Of a stretch of DNA of 64,000 bases, positions 60,971 through 64,000 are shown one piece after another. Numbering within the stretch: position 1 is the stretch's first letter; each line of letters opens with the position of its first letter. The stretch is taken from positions 71,584,077-71,648,076 of the forward strand of contig CM060194.1 of NCBI GenBank assembly GCA_030549335.1, in the 5' to 3' direction. The position numbers and the translations under genes are program-made. This DNA comes from Pontederia crassipes. Its lineage: Eukaryota > Streptophyta > Magnoliopsida > Commelinales > Pontederiaceae. The notes beneath the pieces were generated by a model. That model was not told where the DNA came from. It searched no databases and saw only the letters and a list, made by a program, of their open reading frames with translations.

Positions 60971-63900
60971 TGTGACGATCTCGATTTTTACTAAGTAATT
61001 TATTTATAATATCTGAAAATTTTTTATCTAATATTTTGAAATTATTTAATTTTGAAATTAATAAAATTATGGGATAAGTTGAAAAGATAATAGAGACATA
61101 ATAGTTATGGAGATAAATATAGATTAATAAGTAAATTTGAATTTAATTGATTATGAATAGATTAATTACTCATGGATGACCATGATTGATTCTAAAAGAG
61201 TCCAAGGTTCAATGGAATTGAAAATCTTAATCTGCATTATAAATAAACATCAAAGAGGTGCCTGGAAACCCTTTTTTCTGCTAAACATAATTCTACCCAT
61301 GAGTTCCTCTTTTCTCCTCATTTTCACACGAATCGAGGCAACTCTGAGAGCATGAGGCGGCTGATTTTGAAGCTCGCATATAGAAAAAGATCTTCCAAGT
61401 AGTGATCGCGAGTTCTCGGACATGGACAGAGAGATATTGATGGCCAAAGTCGGCTTTTGGACAACTCGCGCAGGCAAAGAAATTACAATTAATTTTTTAA
61501 CCAATTTTAGGTACGTAGAGGGAATCCATATGTCGTTGATTTTCAGCTACATGGAACTCTATTCTCTTCTCCTTTGTACCGAGAATTCATTGATATATCG
61601 TATGCATAGATTAGACATTATATGAAAGAGTTATGATGATCGGAAAGTCGCGTCGAAACACATTTCTCCGTTGGCGGCAGGACTCGGCTTGGATTCCATG
61701 AAATTCGAAACGAGTTGGACTCGGAATCGGATCGGCTTGTTCAACCCGTCCCAGGTTCCTATTGGCCCGGTCCGAGTTGTGCTTTGGCGCGACACGAGTT
61801 CGACGCGATCATGACTTAGGGTGAACCGACCGACCCGGCCTGGGTTCACCATATACCCGGCTCGAGTTTGCCTTGGCCGAGATAATTTTGATGGTTTTCG
61901 AACACGGCCCGAGTTCCACCCAACGCGGACCGGGTTCTAGGGACAGAAATCGAATTTTTGGGTATTTTACTATGAATAATTGGAAAGACATTATGGAAAA
62001 TTGGTTTAGATCATCTCTGGTCGTATTTTAAATAAATATGACCTCATAATATCTATTAGATTAGATTTGAGATTATTATTATTATTGTTATTACATCAGA
62101 TCTTCTGATTCTTCATTGTATTGATTCAGTAATTTTCTCTTGATTGGGTCCTTGTTTCACCTAAAATTAAATTGTTAAAGATAGATTTATTAGGTAAATA
62201 AGATAAAAGATAAAAACTGTTGGGTTTTTATGATTTCCGATTGTCTCTAAGCCCCTTAAGATACATTGTTATTGATATGGATATTGTATGGGGCATATCG
62301 CGTACCTAGAGATTTGAGTCATCATCCTTTAGGAGACTTATGGCTGTCCTGTGATGTCCATGGTCCCCCACTATCACGAAGTTATTGTCGCTATTATTGG
62401 AGGGCGGCTTGTCGTGATTTGATCTCCTACTGGCCTACATGAAAGAAACATGAAGTTCTCCTAGATTGACTGAGCGCTCCCTATTGAATTGAATAACTCC
62501 AAATATAGAATTGAATAGATTGAAAATTAAATTGAATTGAATCATAGTCATTCGAAATGTTAGCGTTCACTGACTTTCCTCCACCCATTAAATCATATAG
62601 AAATTGTTATTGACCGATGACCATTGATATTGATAAACAAATGAAAAATTATTAAATTGGATAGTGGCATAGTAATTAGGCATAATTGATAATTTATATT
62701 GATTGGTCTTCTGTCCTCTTACCTGATCCTCTTTATCAATTCATGGCTTTATTAATATATTATTTTATTGATTATTGGGCTCTCCTCATATTGACTTATC
62801 CAGTGCTATATTGTTTATTGTTTCACATTGTCATTGATTTATCTAGCACTGTTGATTATTGATCACTAGCTGGTCATATTATAGTTTTACTCTATTTTCT
62901 ATCCATTTCACATCGATCGAGCCCTCATTTTGCCCTACATTTGGTCAATTTTGCGTAGAATGCAATAAATTGTGATTACCAACTGACCATCCTCATTTTA
63001 TATTCAATACCATGTGCACAGAGGTTCTGAATTGCCAATATTTGCAAGGTTATCATTTCTGTGCTAAGTTATCATTTTTGGGCAAGTTATCATTTCAAGA
63101 TGCAAAGTTATCATTCCAATGCGCATTTGCTAATTGAGCTGATTTCTAGTTGTTATCTTGCCCTAAATCCCTTGCTATTATAAATTAATCATATTTAGAT
63201 AGTCATGATTTGATTTGTGTAAAGTTATCACTTCAATACACAAGTTATCATTCTCGGTATCAAGTTATCATTTTTGAGGGCAAAATTATCATTTCGATGT
63301 GCAAGATTATCATTTCTGCATAACAACATTAGACAATTGTTTAATTGCTATCCTAACTCTTTGCTGCTCTGAATTGATCACATTTGGACAATCATAATTA
63401 AATTTGCACAATTTATCATTTATTTGCACAAAGTTATCATTCCGGGGCTCAAGTTATCACTCTTATGAAACAATATCCATATCTGATAATTGAACTCATT
63501 TAATTGTTGTCCTAATTCATACTTGTTTAATTTTTACTTTAAGGACTTCGATGCATGTTGTTTTAGCTCTTTTACCAGGCACTACAAGGCTGCACAAGTT
63601 GGAAAAGGAGGGGGGACCACTGCTAGCTACCCAAAAAGTAGTCTGAAATCTGCTGGAATTTCAGGATCACAGGACATGTTGCTTAAATCAAAAGAATAGA
63701 ACATTCTGATCTGGATCCAAGGGTGCACAAAATACGTATAAAAGCTGAGAAACCTGAAGAAGGAAGGAGGAGCCTCCATTGCAGGGTTTCTGGACCAAGG
63801 AGCTGAGGAAGAGCGGGAGAAGAAGGCTGCACACTGATTTCCTGTCGATAGAATTCTGTTATCTGTTTTCAGAATGAATTCCATTACCTTCCTCATATGT

Positions 63901-64000
63901 TTTGTGTTAATTCTTGTAACTATAATGAGCTAAATTCCAGCTCTCCTAGGATAGGTAGTAATCTAGTTTTAGTTATGGATGGAGTATAAACACACTGATT
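60971..64000 (+). mobile_element. Probable Ty3-type LTR, start only, running to the window end
   Basis: TGTGACGATCTCGATTTTTAC at 60971 resembles the start of large chromovirus LTRs. A GC-rich patch with CTCGG, GGCCCGG and GGGTTCACC motifs (61630-61950) resembles one at 14577-14700 in the other plus-strand LTR-like insertion. No matching CA end or primer site appears before the window ends. From about 63490 another LTR-like stretch with a TATA motif (GTATAAAAGC, 63739) may belong to a second element. Confidence 0.4.
63040..63470 (+). repeat. AAGTTATCATTT short tandem motif array with higher-order repeat
   Basis: About 14 copies of a core AAGTTATCATT(T/C) with 5-12-bp variable spacers. The cluster is arranged in groups separated by two related spacers of about 100 bp (around 63130-63220 and 63320-63410), so it forms a ~190-bp higher-order unit. 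Confidence 0.8.

Noticed and set aside
61250..61504. 84-codon minus-strand frame
   Set aside because: It lies in probable LTR sequence, shows no known motif and has no support from codon use.
63040..63470. CRISPR-like array
   Set aside because: The repeats are short and degenerate with irregular spacers, in a plant nuclear, LTR-like context with no cas genes.

Overview
The window looks like a gene-poor, transposon-rich stretch of a flowering-plant nuclear chromosome. It contains spliced genes with GT-AG and one GC-AG intron, an Au-type SINE family, CACTA, hAT, Mutator-like and Tourist-like elements, and Ty3 and Ty1 LTR retrotransposons. The strongly GC-rich coding exons of the auxin-carrier and ABA-receptor genes set in AT-rich DNA suggest a commelinid monocot, but that is inference. 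No rRNA, tRNA or CRISPR feature was recognised.

Four intact protein genes are supported: (1) 46-2907 (+), a four-exon chloroplast RNA-binding protein with two RRMs, the third intron being GC-AG; (2) 7448-8563 (+), an intronless ATL-type RING-H2 E3 ligase; (3) 24366-26320 (-), a five-exon short-loop PIN5-like auxin carrier; (4) 59133-59777 (+), an intronless PYR/PYL abscisic-acid receptor. A fifth gene, a CASP-like membrane protein at 12934-17663, is broken in its last recognised exon by an LTR-like insertion that itself carries a 1.4-kb hAT element.

Layout: 1-12.9 kb holds genes 1 and 2 with small SINE and MITE relics. 12.9-17.7 kb is the broken CASP-like gene. 19.3-23.8 kb is a CACTA element carrying a SINE and a captured SCO1 gene fragment, followed by a hAT element and a long-TIR element. 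24.4-26.3 kb is the PIN gene. 28.2-37.1 kb is a head-to-tail MITE array split by a 5.7-kb Ty3 chromovirus. 42.3-49.7 kb is a pair of 1.1-kb inverted arms around nested Copia and Ty3 remnants. 49.7-57 kb holds Mutator-like foldback elements, a second CACTA with a nested hAT, and a Tourist-like MITE. 59.1-59.8 kb is the ABA receptor. From 61 kb to the end is retrotransposon-LTR-like sequence with unusual tandem motifs.

The intact genes share no pathway or operon-like organisation; PIN and PYL both act in hormone biology but lie 33 kb apart. The main interest is the layered insertion history, which can be ordered from target-site duplications, an empty site, and chimeric repeat units. I found no strong candidate for a wholly new molecular system.
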